From Streptomyces sp. NBC_01485 (GTDB lineage Bacteria; Actinomycetota; Actinomycetes; Streptomycetales; Streptomycetaceae): DNA of 64,000 bases. The stretch spans positions 4,898,001 through 4,962,000 of the forward strand of contig NZ_CP109435.1 in the NCBI RefSeq assembly GCF_036227125.1, in the 5' to 3' direction. Each line of letters begins with the position of its first letter. The first letter of the stretch is position 1. Below the pieces are notes generated by a model. That model was not told the origin of the DNA and searched no databases. It was given only the letters and a program-made list of their open reading frames with translations. Position numbers and translations under genes: made by a program. Below, piece after piece: positions 16,555 to 25,945 of the stretch.

Positions 16555-18096
16555 TCAGATGATGCGGTAGGGTCCCCAGCTCGTGCCGGCCTGGTAGCGG
16601 GTGCCGAGGGTGTCCATGCCGGGCTTTCCGGTGCCGGGGTAGACCCACAACGTGCCGTCGGACGCCTGACGGGAGAGCACATCGGTGCGCCCGTCACCGT
16701 TGAAGTCCCCGGTGCGGATGACGTCCTGGCTCTGCCAGCTCCTGCCGACCTGGTAGCGGGTGGCGAAGGCTTCCATGCCGGGCTTTCCGGTGCCGGGGTA
16801 GACCCACAACGTGCCGTTGGACGCCTGACGGGAGAGCACATCGGTGCGCCCGTCGTTGTTGAGGTCGCCGGTGGTGACGACGTCCTGGCTCTTCCAACTG
16901 GTGCCGGTCTGGTAGCGGGTGCCGAGGGTGTCCATGCCGGGCTTTCCGGTGCCGGGGTAGACCCACAACGTGCCGTCGGATGCCTGACGGGTCAGTACAT
17001 CAGTGAGCCCGTCACTGTTGAAGTCCCCGGTGCGGATGACGTCCTGGCTCTGCCAGCTCCTGCCGGCCTGGTAGCGGGTGGCGAAGGCTTCCATGCCGGG
17101 CTTTCCGGTGCCGGGGTAGACCCACAACGTGCCGTCGGACGCCTGACGGGACAGGAGGTCACCGATGCCGTCGTTGTTGAGGTCCCCGATGGTGACGGCG
17201 TCCTGGCTCTGCCAGCTCCTGCCGGCCTGGTAGCGGGTGCCGAGGGTGTCCATGCCGGGCTTTCCGGTGCCGGGGTAGACCCACAGAATGCCGTCGTCCT
17301 TGACGGCCGCGATGTCGGCCTTGCCGTCACCGGTGACGTCGTCCGGGTTGCGGGAGGTGGCGTGCTCGACCCACTCGCCGATGTCGTCGACACGGGTGTC
17401 GACGGCGCCGGTACGAGTCTCGGCGGGATCCATTCCGAGACATCCGCCCTGCCAGGAGCGGGAGTTGACGGCGACGAGTTCCGTGGCGCCGTTGACGGTG
17501 CGCAGGGCGGGACCGCCGGCGTCGCCCTTGCAGACGGTCGCGGTGTCGGAGCCGTTGAGGTCCACTGTCGTGTCCGTGGTGGAGGCGACGGTGAACGTGC
17601 CGGTGTGGAGCTTGTCGGGCACCCATTCGGTCTTGGTGCGTCCGAATCCGGCGCTCACCAGCTCCTCACCCGCGGCGGCGGGCGTGGTCGCCAGCCGGAC
17701 GGGCGTGATGCTCGGATCGGTGATCCTGGCGGCGAGTTTGACGAGCACCAGATCCCGGTCGGCATGCGGGACGAGCCGGACGGCCGACAGGACGCTGCCG
17801 CTGGTCTGGGTCAGGTCGGTGCGGCCGATGGTCACGGTGGTGGTGATGGCGGGTTTGCCTGCGGGGGGTTTGCCGTCCGCAGCGAAGCAGGTGGCCGCGG
17901 TCAGGACCCACTGCGGGTCGATGAGGGTGCCGGTGCAGGCACTCTGTTCACCGACGTTGATTTTCGCCACGTAGTTCAGCCGTGCCGGGGCGTCGGCTCC
18001 GGCAAGCGCGGTGGCGGGGGTGGAGTTCAGCACGAAAGGGGCCGCGATCAGGGCAGCGGCCAGCACGGAGAGACGGGGGCGTCTGGAGAGGTACAT
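16555..18096 (-). CDS. Trypsin-like pseudoprotease with FG-GAP/VCBS repeats
   Basis: A 513-residue secreted protein. It has a signal peptide (about 1-31), a chymotrypsin-fold domain (about 38-245) and five propeller-type repeats of 53 residues (about 250-510) with DxNxDG calcium motifs such as GDLNNDG. The catalytic triad is broken. The His position is Thr69 (WVLTAATC instead of AAHC), and the nucleophile is Ala193 (GDAGGP instead of GDSGGP), while Asp115 is kept. Cysteines flanking both sites remain, so the fold should be stable. The protein probably binds rather than cleaves, with the propeller as an adhesion or ligand module. Repeats are almost identical at DNA level. I am confident of both replacements because the surrounding motifs are unambiguous. 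Confidence 0.85.
   Translation of the reverse strand: MYLSRRPRLSVLAAALIAAPFVLNSTPATALAGADAPARLNYVAKINVGEQSACTGTLIDPQWVLTAATCFAADGKPPAGKPAITTTVTIGRTDLTQTSGSVLSAVRLVPHADRDLVLVKLAARITDPSITPVRLATTPAAAGEELVSAGFGRTKTEWVPDKLHTGTFTVASTTDTTVDLNGSDTATVCKGDAGGPALRTVNGATELVAVNSRSWQGGCLGMDPAETRTGAVDTRVDDIGEWVEHATSRNPDDVTGDGKADIAAVKDDGILWVYPGTGKPGMDTLGTRYQAGRSWQSQDAVTIGDLNNDGIGDLLSRQASDGTLWVYPGTGKPGMEAFATRYQAGRSWQSQDVIRTGDFNSDGLTDVLTRQASDGTLWVYPGTGKPGMDTLGTRYQTGTSWKSQDVVTTGDLNNDGRTDVLSRQASNGTLWVYPGTGKPGMEAFATRYQVGRSWQSQDVIRTGDFNGDGRTDVLSRQASDGTLWVYPGTGKPGMDTLGTRYQAGTSWGPYRII
16603..17290 (-). repeat. Five near-identical 159-bp coding repeats
   Basis: The 53-residue unit (LWVYPGTGKPGM-...-RQASDGT) recurs five times with few base changes. 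Units alternate between MDTLGTRYQ and MEAFATRYQ, so the higher-order period is 318 bp. The near-identity indicates recent expansion or gene conversion. Confidence 0.85.
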
Positions 18097-18181
18097 GAAC
18101 GTGGATTCCTAGTCACGAGGGCCGCGCGTCCTGTGGGCACCGGACCCGCGGGGCGGTGAGCATGTCGGTTTTGACCTGCGG

Positions 18182-18718
18182 TTATTTGGAGGACCTGATC
18201 TCGACGAGCATGTGCTCGCGGCCCTCCGGGTCCGCGGTCTCACCCACCGCCGTCCAGGTGTTCTTGGTGATGTCGAACGACTTCTCCTCGGTACCCACGG
18301 TCATATCGACCGCGGTCGTGTAGTCGTTGCCCCTGATCCCGTAGACCGCGGGGATCTCCAAGGTCAGCCAGCCGGAGTCGCCTACCACCTTGAAGCAGAT
18401 CCGGTCAGCCTTGTTGCGGACCGTGATCTCCAGGAAACCGGTCCCACCCGCACAGTCGGCCAGGGTGATGTGCCCGTCACCACGTTTGAGGACGATCTTC
18501 TTCTCGGCCAGGATCTTGTCCGCCTGCGGGTAGTTGAAGTCCTCCACCGCGTAACCGGGGGCGCCGTCCACGACCAGTTCGGTGGGGCTCGTCTGCTGCG
18601 ACGCCCCGCCGGGTATGCCCGCGGTCACCGTGATCCATGCCAGGGCGCCGACCGCGGCCGCGCCCAGTGCGCGCCGCACGTGCTGCGGCTTCACGGACTT
18701 TCTGCTGTATTTCCTCAT
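18182..18718 (-). CDS. Secreted protein of unknown function
   Basis: A 178-residue precursor starting MRKYSRKSVKPQ with a basic region and hydrophobic signal segment (about 15-35, ALGAAAVGALAWITVTAG). The mature part is predicted beta-rich with two Cys (in LADCAGG and RICFKV) and charged C-terminus (EIRSSK). The ATG is supported by TTGGGG upstream; the frame extends a further 94 codons without plausible sequence. It is transcribed away from the ALF toxin-like gene and towards the pseudoprotease. I recognise no domain. Confidence 0.65.
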   Translation of the reverse strand: MRKYSRKSVKPQHVRRALGAAAVGALAWITVTAGIPGGASQQTSPTELVVDGAPGYAVEDFNYPQADKILAEKKIVLKRGDGHITLADCAGGTGFLEITVRNKADRICFKVVGDSGWLTLEIPAVYGIRGNDYTTAVDMTVGTEEKSFDITKNTWTAVGETADPEGREHMLVEIRSSK

Positions 18719-19262
18719 CGCATCCCCAAGTTCGTCGCTGACGGCCGGATGTTCATCACCGGGCTCGAATTCGGGTGCGCAGGAATGCGATATCGACATC
18801 ACTCCGCCGGGTATGCCCCAACTCCCGTGTAAAGCGGTCCCCTTACCTCTCGAAGCGAGAGGCCCCCCGTCTCGGTAATCGTCATCCGCTTCGCCATACC
18901 AACATGAAGCGCCTCCAAGGTCGAGTGAATAAAACCATGCATCCCGAGACATTCCGCATGAGTCATTCATGACCTCCGTCACACCCCGCAAGGGTTGCAT
19001 GGCAGATTGTGGGGGACATGTAAATAGTCCCTGATGTGCAGTCAGGGATGGTTGTCCTCAGAGCAGTTGAGGGATCGACTTCTATAATTGGCTTCTTCTG
19101 TCCGGTCGGTTGATATGGTCTGGCACTACAATTAGCGCCGCATGCACGCCACTTCGCACCCCATGGCATTCCATTGCACTCCATCCCACGGGTACGTCGG
19201 AAAATCTCCTCGCCAATGAGGTCCGGCATGCCCTGTCGACAGTCCACGAGGACGACTCTCTT
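18719..19262. other. 544-bp divergent intergenic region
   Basis: The region separates the small secreted-protein gene from the ALF-repeat gene. It has noticeably lower GC than its surroundings. TATAAT occurs at 19083-19088 without a convincing -35 hexamer at 16-18 bases. I see no gene, no tRNA and no long inverted repeat. Both flanking genes need promoters here, and the length and base composition could indicate an acquired border. Confidence 0.5.
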
Positions 19263-22200
19263 ATGCAGACAGTTTTCTGGAGCCGGCGCCGCGTGCTCGG
19301 TGCGCTCGCCGCCACCGCCGTAGCGTCCACGCCTTTGCTGCTCGTCGCCCCGGCCGCCGCCGCGGCGGAGGGCACGGCACCCGAACCAATCCCGCTGCCG
19401 GACACCGAGCGGGCGAAAGTGGTCAAATCCTGGATATCGGGTGGAAAAGGTGTCAAGGCCGCAGCCGCCGAGGCCCTGTCCGGCACTGACAGCGAGATTC
19501 AGACCTTCCTGACCGAAACGTTGCCGATCCAGACCGTGCAGGACAACCGCGTCGCCATCGTCAGCAGCCTGGACCGCGCGGGCAAGGGCCTGCGCCGTGC
19601 GGCGGTCGCCGCCCTCGACAACGGTGACGCCGCCATCGCCGACTTCTTGAAGGACGGCTTCAAACCCGCCGTCCTCGAGGACCTCCAGGTGGCCACCATC
19701 ACCGTGTCGGGCACCGGCGACAAGGCGGTCCAGCGGGACGCCACCGCCGCCCTGAACGCCGGCACCCAGTCGACCCTGATCGCGTTCCTCACCGACGCCC
19801 AGTACGACGCACGCCTGGAGGACGCCCGGGTCCAGGTCACCGCCATGCTGACGAAGGCCGGCCCGGAGGTGCAGAAGTACGCCGACCGTGCCCTCAGCGG
19901 CACCGCGTCCGACGTGGAGTGGTTCATCGAGACCGGGCAGCACATCGCCCGGGCCCGGGACCAGGAGTCGGCCACGATCGAGGAGCTCGTCGCCGTAGTC
20001 GTACGGGAGGGCAAGCGCGCCGAGCGCCAGACGAACCTGGCCGTCGAGGCCTCCGCACGCGCCCAGACCGCCGCGGGGAAGGCGAAGGAGGCGGCGGAGA
20101 AGGCTGCCGCCGAGGCTTCCGCCGCCAAGGAGGACGTGCAGAAGTCCGGGGCGGCGGCCCGAAAGGCGGCGTCCGCCGCGAAGGGCGCGGCGGACGCCGC
20201 CCGTAACGCCATCAACGCCTCGAACGCCGCTGTGTCGGCGTCCCGCCGTGCCTCCTGGGCCGCCACCGGCGCCGCCCAGGCCGCCGCGAACGCCGGCAGC
20301 GCCGCGGCCCGCGCGTACAATGCCGCGATCGGTGCCTCCAAGGACGCCGGCAAGGCCGAGGCCGCCAAGAACGCGGCGGTCGCCGCCCGCAACGCCGCGG
20401 CCAAGGCGCGCACCGCCGCAAAGGCGGCCGATCAGGCGGCCGTCGCCGGAACCAAGGCCGCCGCCGCCGGTTCCGCCGCAGCCGGCGCCGCACGCAACGC
20501 GGCCGCCGCCGCGAACGCCGCCGCCCAGGCCGGCGCCGCTGCCGGCGCCGCACAGTCGGAGGCCGCGGAGGCCAAGCGCCAGGCCGCGATCGCGTCCAGC
20601 GCCGCCAACAGGGCCACCAATGCCGCCTCCACCGCCCAGGCCCTCGCCACCACCGCGGCCGCGGCTGCCCGCACTGCCCGGGACGCCGCCAACTCCGCGG
20701 CGGACCACGCCGACAAGGCGGCGGCCGCCGCCGAGGAGGCCGTGAAGTACGCCGGCAAGGCCGTCGACTACGCCAACAGGTCCACCGCCCACGCGGCGGC
20801 GGCCGTGCTGGCCGCCAACACGGCCACCAAGGCCGTCTCCGACGCCCTCGTGGTGGAGCAGAACGCGCGGAACGCCGAGGCGGAAACCCTCGAGCAGGAC
20901 AAACTGCAGGCCATCGAAGAGGTCAGGCTGCTCGCCGAGATCGAGACGAAGGAGCTGACCGCCTATCAGAACAAGGTTGCCCAGGCCCAGCAGACCGATC
21001 AGGCGACCAAGGATCTGATCGCCAAGGCCGAGCAGGCGCTGGCGGCCGACGACATGACGGCCGCGGCGGTCCTGGGGCGCAAGGCGGCCATCGCCCTGCT
21101 CAACTCCAGGGGCGCCTGGACCCGGCAGGCGGCCCAGTTCGCCCTCTCCGGCACGGACGACGACGTGTACGCCTGGATCGACCTCGACCGGGTCCTGGCC
21201 CAGGGACAGGACGACCGGGAGACCACGCTCCACGTGGCCACGATCGCCGGCCCCAAGATCGCTGAAGCAGCCCTGGGCGCTCTGGAGAGCCCCTCGTCCA
21301 AGGCGGTCGGTGACTTCCTCACCAGCGGCATGAAGAAGGCCTCCGACGAGGACAACCGGGTGGCGATCATCCGTATCCTGGGCTCGAAGCCTGGTAAGGC
21401 CGTCACCGCCGCGGCGAACAAGGCGCTCGACCTCAACACCACCGAAGCGCTGCAGAACTTCTTCGACCACGACTACCCCGAGGCGATACGGGAGGACGAC
21501 GCCGTCCTCACCCTCACGCTGATGAACACCGGGGGCGCCTTCACCAAGGCGTACGCCGAGGTGGTCATGGAGGGGCCCACCTGGATGCGCCGCAACTTCG
21601 TCTCCCTGGTGCAGTTCCGGACAGCCCAGCTCGACCACGACACCGCTACCCATGTCGCCGCGATCCGCGGCTCCATCGCGGCCGCGGCGAAGATCGCCGA
21701 GAAGGCGCAGGAGAACGCCGCCCTCGCATCGAAGGCCGGTGCCGACGCCCGGAACGCCGCCGCCGAGGCCAAGCAGTGGGCGGCCAAGGCGCTCGACTCC
21801 GCGGCCAAGGCCGACGACTACGCCGACGAGGCCAGGCGGAATGCGGACGCTGCCGACAAGTCCGCGGCCGACGCCAAGGCGTCCGCGAACAGGGCGAGCA
21901 CGGCGGCGTCGACCGCCCGCGGCGCCGCCCGCTCCGCGAACTACTCGGCGAACAAGGCGATGGACTCCGCCCGCGCCGCCCTCAGGTCGTCGTACAGCGC
22001 CCAGGTTTCGGCCGCCGACGCCCGCGCTTCCTCGATCGCGGCGGGCAAGGACGCGGCGACGGCGGCCGCCGCGGCCACCCAGGCCCGGCAGATCGCCGCG
22101 GCCAAGCGTGAGGCCGAGGTCAAGGCGGCTGCCGAGGCAGCCGCCGAGAAGGCCCGCCGTGAGCGGGGGGCCAGGATCGACCCGGCCGACAAGGACACCA

Positions 22201-22628
22201 ACGACCAGATCAACCCCAACGGCACCGGCGGGGACGCCGACGAGTGGTGGAATGATGCCGGCTTCTACGCCGACGCGTTCAACGCGATCAGCGTCGGCGC
22301 CGGGTTCCTTGCCGCAGGCTGCGCCCTCGCCGCCTTCGTGTTCCCCCCGGCCGCCGCGGCAGCCGGCTTCTTCTCCGTGGCCTCGATGGGTGCCGGTGCC
22401 CTCGGCACCCTCTTCACCGGCATCGAACACGGCTTCTCCAGTGGCGAGTTCATCGAATCCGCCTTCGGCACCGGCCTGAGCCTGGTCACCTTCGGCCAGT
22501 CCAAGTGGATCGGCGCCGCGGACAAGGCGCTCGGCGGCAAGCTCATCAAGCCCGTCGTCGGCAAGATCGCCGACGTCGGCGAGGACGTCGTCTCGGGGGC
22601 CACCAAGGTCCTGTCGTCCATCTTCTGA
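19263..22628 (+). CDS. Tat-exported ALF-repeat, Ala-rich coiled-coil toxin-like protein
   Basis: A 1121-residue protein. The N-terminus has the twin-arginine motif SRRRVLG, a hydrophobic stretch and an AAAA cleavage region, so Tat export is likely. It then shows ALF-type short repeats (about 55-235 and 620-790; e.g. VSGTGDKAVQRDATAALNAG and LSGTASDVEWFIETG), long Ala-rich heptad helices (about 260-560 and 830-1000), and a C-terminal part (about 1010-1121) with two hydrophobic helices (about 1035-1085) and a charged end. ALF repeats are known from large secreted actinobacterial proteins, often ahead of toxin domains. The ATG at 19263 has GAGGA upstream. No catalytic motif is visible at the C-terminus; the hydrophobic pair resembles a pretoxin or membrane-inserting segment. 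Followed 251 bases later by a secreted nuclease-like gene. Confidence 0.8.
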   Translation: MQTVFWSRRRVLGALAATAVASTPLLLVAPAAAAAEGTAPEPIPLPDTERAKVVKSWISGGKGVKAAAAEALSGTDSEIQTFLTETLPIQTVQDNRVAIVSSLDRAGKGLRRAAVAALDNGDAAIADFLKDGFKPAVLEDLQVATITVSGTGDKAVQRDATAALNAGTQSTLIAFLTDAQYDARLEDARVQVTAMLTKAGPEVQKYADRALSGTASDVEWFIETGQHIARARDQESATIEELVAVVVREGKRAERQTNLAVEASARAQTAAGKAKEAAEKAAAEASAAKEDVQKSGAAARKAASAAKGAADAARNAINASNAAVSASRRASWAATGAAQAAANAGSAAARAYNAAIGASKDAGKAEAAKNAAVAARNAAAKARTAAKAADQAAVAGTKAAAAGSAAAGAARNAAAAANAAAQAGAAAGAAQSEAAEAKRQAAIASSAANRATNAASTAQALATTAAAAARTARDAANSAADHADKAAAAAEEAVKYAGKAVDYANRSTAHAAAAVLAANTATKAVSDALVVEQNARNAEAETLEQDKLQAIEEVRLLAEIETKELTAYQNKVAQAQQTDQATKDLIAKAEQALAADDMTAAAVLGRKAAIALLNSRGAWTRQAAQFALSGTDDDVYAWIDLDRVLAQGQDDRETTLHVATIAGPKIAEAALGALESPSSKAVGDFLTSGMKKASDEDNRVAIIRILGSKPGKAVTAAANKALDLNTTEALQNFFDHDYPEAIREDDAVLTLTLMNTGGAFTKAYAEVVMEGPTWMRRNFVSLVQFRTAQLDHDTATHVAAIRGSIAAAAKIAEKAQENAALASKAGADARNAAAEAKQWAAKALDSAAKADDYADEARRNADAADKSAADAKASANRASTAASTARGAARSANYSANKAMDSARAALRSSYSAQVSAADARASSIAAGKDAATAAAAATQARQIAAAKREAEVKAAAEAAAEKARRERGARIDPADKDTNDQINPNGTGGDADEWWNDAGFYADAFNAISVGAGFLAAGCALAAFVFPPAAAAAGFFSVASMGAGALGTLFTGIEHGFSSGEFIESAFGTGLSLVTFGQSKWIGAADKALGGKLIKPVVGKIADVGEDVVSGATKVLSSIF

Positions 22629-22879
22629 CCAGCGTCGCAGCGCTCGGTGGCCCGGCCGGCCCGAGCCCGGACGATCCCGGCGCCGGCGCACCTGTCGGCC
22701 CGGCCGGTCTTCACCGCAAGAAAGAGCCTGACACGCAGGCGAACCGCTGACGTGCCGGTCCAGATCCCCTGGATGTCCGGCAGTCGTCCGCTGTCCGGGG
22801 CACCGCTGTGCCGGTCCCCCCCATCACCCCTTACCCGAAGCCAACGGGGCACCACGCCAAGAGAAGAGGTAGGACGAGC

Positions 22880-24811
22880 ATGCATGCGATACGACCTGGC
22901 CGGCCCGTACGAAGACGGGCCCGGTCGACCGTACTGACCCTGCTGACCGTGGTGACGCTGGGCCTCACCACGACCGGTATGAGCCCAGCGCCGCAGGGAA
23001 CCGCAGAAATGCCGCAGCGGGTGGGCGTACCCGCCTCGGCGGACGTGCCGGCCACCGCGCCCCTCACCGAGACCGCCGCGTTCCGGGTGGACGCCCGGGA
23101 GCGCTGCGAGCCCACGCAGACAGGCTCGAAGGAACGCCGGGCAGGCGCCGCGAAGGCGTGTGTGAGCACGAGCCCTGCCGTCGCGACACCACAGCGGAGC
23201 CGGGCCGCGCTCGCGGCGGCCGACACCTGCGACATCACCAACCCCGGGTCCTACACCTACAACCGCTTCGGGTACTGCGTGACGGGGGTGAACGTCCTCT
23301 ACATCCTGCGCGACAGCAAAGGCAAGGAGATCGGACGCGGCACCCTGCAGGTCTCGGCCGGCGCGACCCTTCCCGCGAAGGGCACAGCCTGGCAGGAGCA
23401 GATCACTGCGAAGATGACGAGTGCGAGTGGCGATGTCACCGCCCTGAACGCCAAGTTCCGCGCCGCCTGCACGACCGGCTGCACGACGACGAAGACCGCG
23501 CCCTGGTACGGCGGTGATCTGACCCTGGGCCAGTCCGTCAGCGGCTCCGTCGCCTACTCCTCGGCCCCCGCCGCCAACGCCACCGTGGAGTTCACCACCT
23601 CGTACAAGATGTACGTGACCTCCCCGGGTGCCACGGCCGTCGATCCGAACGCCTCGTGGGACAACCCCCGCAAGATCCGCTGCGACGACGCCGTCGGGGG
23701 CACCTCGGCGGCGGGCTGTGCCGTCCCCTCGGTCATGCCCGTCGTGCCGATGAGCGCGCAGGGTTCAGAACCGGGTGGTGCGGTGGCCGCCTATGAGTGG
23801 GCCCAGCAGCGCTTCAACGACGGTTGGGGACAGAACAAGCTGCTGACCAGGCAGAAGAGTGGCATCGCCGACCGTACGGGTCGCATGTGCGGAAGCTTCG
23901 ATCCCAATACGGACCTCGTCGAGACCGACACCTGTGGCGAATTCCCCTTCGCGGAGGCCAAGGAGGGAGGTATCGACGGCGCCCGGTGCGTTGAGGTGAT
24001 TCCCAATGCCAGCAGTGGAGGCTGGGACACCTACGTCCTCGGCGACAGCCGGGACCTGGACCCGGCCACGCCTTGCGTGCGTGCCCATGTCCCGGCCGCC
24101 GACAAGCAGTTCGCCGACGCGAAGCTCTCCGAGGGCTTCGCGAACCAGCGCGTCATCGACGCCGAGCAGTTCAAGGTGGAGTTCACGACGCCGGCCGCCG
24201 TCCCACAGGCCGCCTGCCTGGCGAACCCGCCGTCCTCCGGTGTGGTGCTTCCCTCCGGCGCCGGCTGGATCAGGAACACCACTGAACCAGTCGCCCACGT
24301 CAACAAGACCATCACCCCGATCGGCCCGGCCGGTACCCGGCCGGCGACGGCGCAGGCCTGCCTGGGGCAGGAGCTCGGCGACGGCAAAAGAGCCAAGGGA
24401 GACATCACCGGCTGGCAGGATGCACAGAAGTTCGAGGGCAACGTTCCCGTGACCGAGCAGGCCCGGTGTCACCTGATCGCGAACATCCTCGGCGGACCGG
24501 GCCAGATCAAGGATGGTGGGCAGAACAACCTCGTCCCCTGCTGGCAGGCGGGGATGAACACCGGTACGCCCAGCATGCGGACCTACGAGGCCATAGCTCA
24601 GAAGAAGGTGAAGGAGCCGAGCTTCGGGCCGAACGACGCGATCACCTACCAGGTGACGCCTGTCTTCCGGGATGCCACCAGCACGATTCCGGTGGGAGTC
24701 ACGATGACCGCTAACATCGAACGGGCGAACGGGACGACCGAGGAGCTGTTCCCCAACGTCTTCGTCCCCAACACCAAGGCGGACACCGGGCTGCTCAACC
24801 TCGGAAACTGA
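22880..24811 (+). CDS. Secreted protein with DNA/RNA non-specific endonuclease-like domain
   Basis: A 643-residue precursor with a basic start and signal helix (about 12-35). A central region of unknown fold with paired cysteines (CDITNPGSYTYNRFGYC; FRAACTTGCTTTK) spans about 110-400. The C-terminal domain (about 480-643) has an His-Me-finger nuclease signature: RCHLIANILGGPGQ with conserved His, then NNLVPCWQAGMN with the metal-binding Asn pair, followed by the beta strand TYQVTPVFRD. In classical family members the first motif reads GHLIA; here Gly is Cys. The ATG at 22880 is preceded by AGGA at 7 bases. The likely role is cleavage of nucleic acid in a target or extracellularly. The next gene may give immunity. 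Confidence 0.7.
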   Translation: MHAIRPGRPVRRRARSTVLTLLTVVTLGLTTTGMSPAPQGTAEMPQRVGVPASADVPATAPLTETAAFRVDARERCEPTQTGSKERRAGAAKACVSTSPAVATPQRSRAALAAADTCDITNPGSYTYNRFGYCVTGVNVLYILRDSKGKEIGRGTLQVSAGATLPAKGTAWQEQITAKMTSASGDVTALNAKFRAACTTGCTTTKTAPWYGGDLTLGQSVSGSVAYSSAPAANATVEFTTSYKMYVTSPGATAVDPNASWDNPRKIRCDDAVGGTSAAGCAVPSVMPVVPMSAQGSEPGGAVAAYEWAQQRFNDGWGQNKLLTRQKSGIADRTGRMCGSFDPNTDLVETDTCGEFPFAEAKEGGIDGARCVEVIPNASSGGWDTYVLGDSRDLDPATPCVRAHVPAADKQFADAKLSEGFANQRVIDAEQFKVEFTTPAAVPQAACLANPPSSGVVLPSGAGWIRNTTEPVAHVNKTITPIGPAGTRPATAQACLGQELGDGKRAKGDITGWQDAQKFEGNVPVTEQARCHLIANILGGPGQIKDGGQNNLVPCWQAGMNTGTPSMRTYEAIAQKKVKEPSFGPNDAITYQVTPVFRDATSTIPVGVTMTANIERANGTTEELFPNVFVPNTKADTGLLNLGN

Positions 24812-24842
24812 TCACATCCAGTGAGTGCCTACGGGAGCCGGA

Positions 24843-25889
24843 ATGAGTTTCACCACCCCGCCGCGGCCGTTCGACGTCACCGCGCGCTTCCCTCAACTGG
24901 CCCCGCTGGCACGCACGGCGACCCGGCTGCATCCCCGCCCAGGGTCGCCCACGTCGTACGACAGCTCCGTCGGCGGGCCGCTGCTCTGGCCCGCCGACGA
25001 GCCGTGGCCGCACTGTGAGGGACCGCACGAGTGGGACAGGGTGACCCCGCCCCTGTCGCCGGAGGACGAGCGGCAGTTGCGTCGCAACCATGCGGCAGTG
25101 GAGAGCCGGCGGCACCGCGATCCACAGGGGCCCTGGGCCACGCCCGAGGAACTGGCGGCCGAGAAGCGGCTCACGGCCGCCCGCCCGTGGCCTGAGGGCC
25201 CGATCGCCATGCTGCCGGTTGCCCAGCTGTACGTACGCGACGTTCCTTTGCTGAGCCCGCCCGGGGCGTCCGAGGCCGATCTGCTCCAGGTCCTCTGGTG
25301 CCCCTTCGACCACCCGGTGGCCCCCACCACCGCACTGTTCTGGCGGACCGCCGCGACCGTGACCGATGTGCTCGACGCACCGCCCGAGCCGCCCGCGATG
25401 CAGTTCACCACCTACCTGCCGGAGCCGTGTCTGCTCTCGCCGGAGCAGGTCACCGAGTACCCCAACCCCATGGAGCTGAGCGAGGAGCTGCAGGAGCAAC
25501 TGGGCGACTGGAGCAGGTGGCAGGCGGCCGGAGCAGCGCTGGACAGCTCCTACGAGGTCGCCCCGGACGAGCTCTACCTGGACCAGTTCTCCGTGTCTCC
25601 CGGCTGGAAGGTCGGTGGCTGGACCAGCTGGGGTCTCACCGACCCCGTGCCTCGGATCTGCTCCGAGTGCGGCACCGAAGCGGTCCCGCTGCTGACGATC
25701 GCCAGCACCGAATGGGACGGTGGCACCAAAAGCTGGGTCCCCGAAGAGGAGCAGGCGAACCCCACACCGACGCTCCCCGGCCAACCTCCGGCCAACCTCA
25801 CCATGATCGTGGTCGCAAGCGGCTACGACCTGCAGCTCCACGTCTGCCCGGAATCCCCGGACCATCCGCACATCGAACTGATCCAGTGA
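24843..25889 (+). CDS. YwqG/DUF1963-like protein, candidate immunity factor
   Basis: A 348-residue cytosolic protein without signal. Typical YwqG-type motifs are GGPLLWPADEPWPHC near 40, MLPVAQLYVRDVPLL near 125, LLQVLWCPFDHP near 150, and a C-terminal cysteine pair CSECGTEAVPLL followed by LQLHVCPES. Related Streptomyces DUF1963 proteins often sit next to polymorphic toxin genes, where they are candidates for immunity. It starts 31 bases after the nuclease gene, with GGGAG 6 bases before the ATG, so co-transcription is likely. No direct evidence shows that it binds the upstream nuclease. Confidence 0.65.
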   Translation: MSFTTPPRPFDVTARFPQLAPLARTATRLHPRPGSPTSYDSSVGGPLLWPADEPWPHCEGPHEWDRVTPPLSPEDERQLRRNHAAVESRRHRDPQGPWATPEELAAEKRLTAARPWPEGPIAMLPVAQLYVRDVPLLSPPGASEADLLQVLWCPFDHPVAPTTALFWRTAATVTDVLDAPPEPPAMQFTTYLPEPCLLSPEQVTEYPNPMELSEELQEQLGDWSRWQAAGAALDSSYEVAPDELYLDQFSVSPGWKVGGWTSWGLTDPVPRICSECGTEAVPLLTIASTEWDGGTKSWVPEEEQANPTPTLPGQPPANLTMIVVASGYDLQLHVCPESPDHPHIELIQ

Positions 25890-25945
25890 GAGTGCGCCAT
25901 CCTGAAAGTCGCTGGTCAGCGTCTCATTCGTGAGGTTCGGTCGGG

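Noticed and set aside
19083..19088. TATAAT as a firm promoter
   Set aside because: No acceptable -35 hexamer at 16-19 bases upstream; left as a remark only.
18963..22691. 1242-codon open frame antisense to the ALF gene
   Set aside because: It mirrors the sense gene's GC-rich third positions; the translation is Gly/Arg low complexity with no domain, while the sense frame has signal and repeats.
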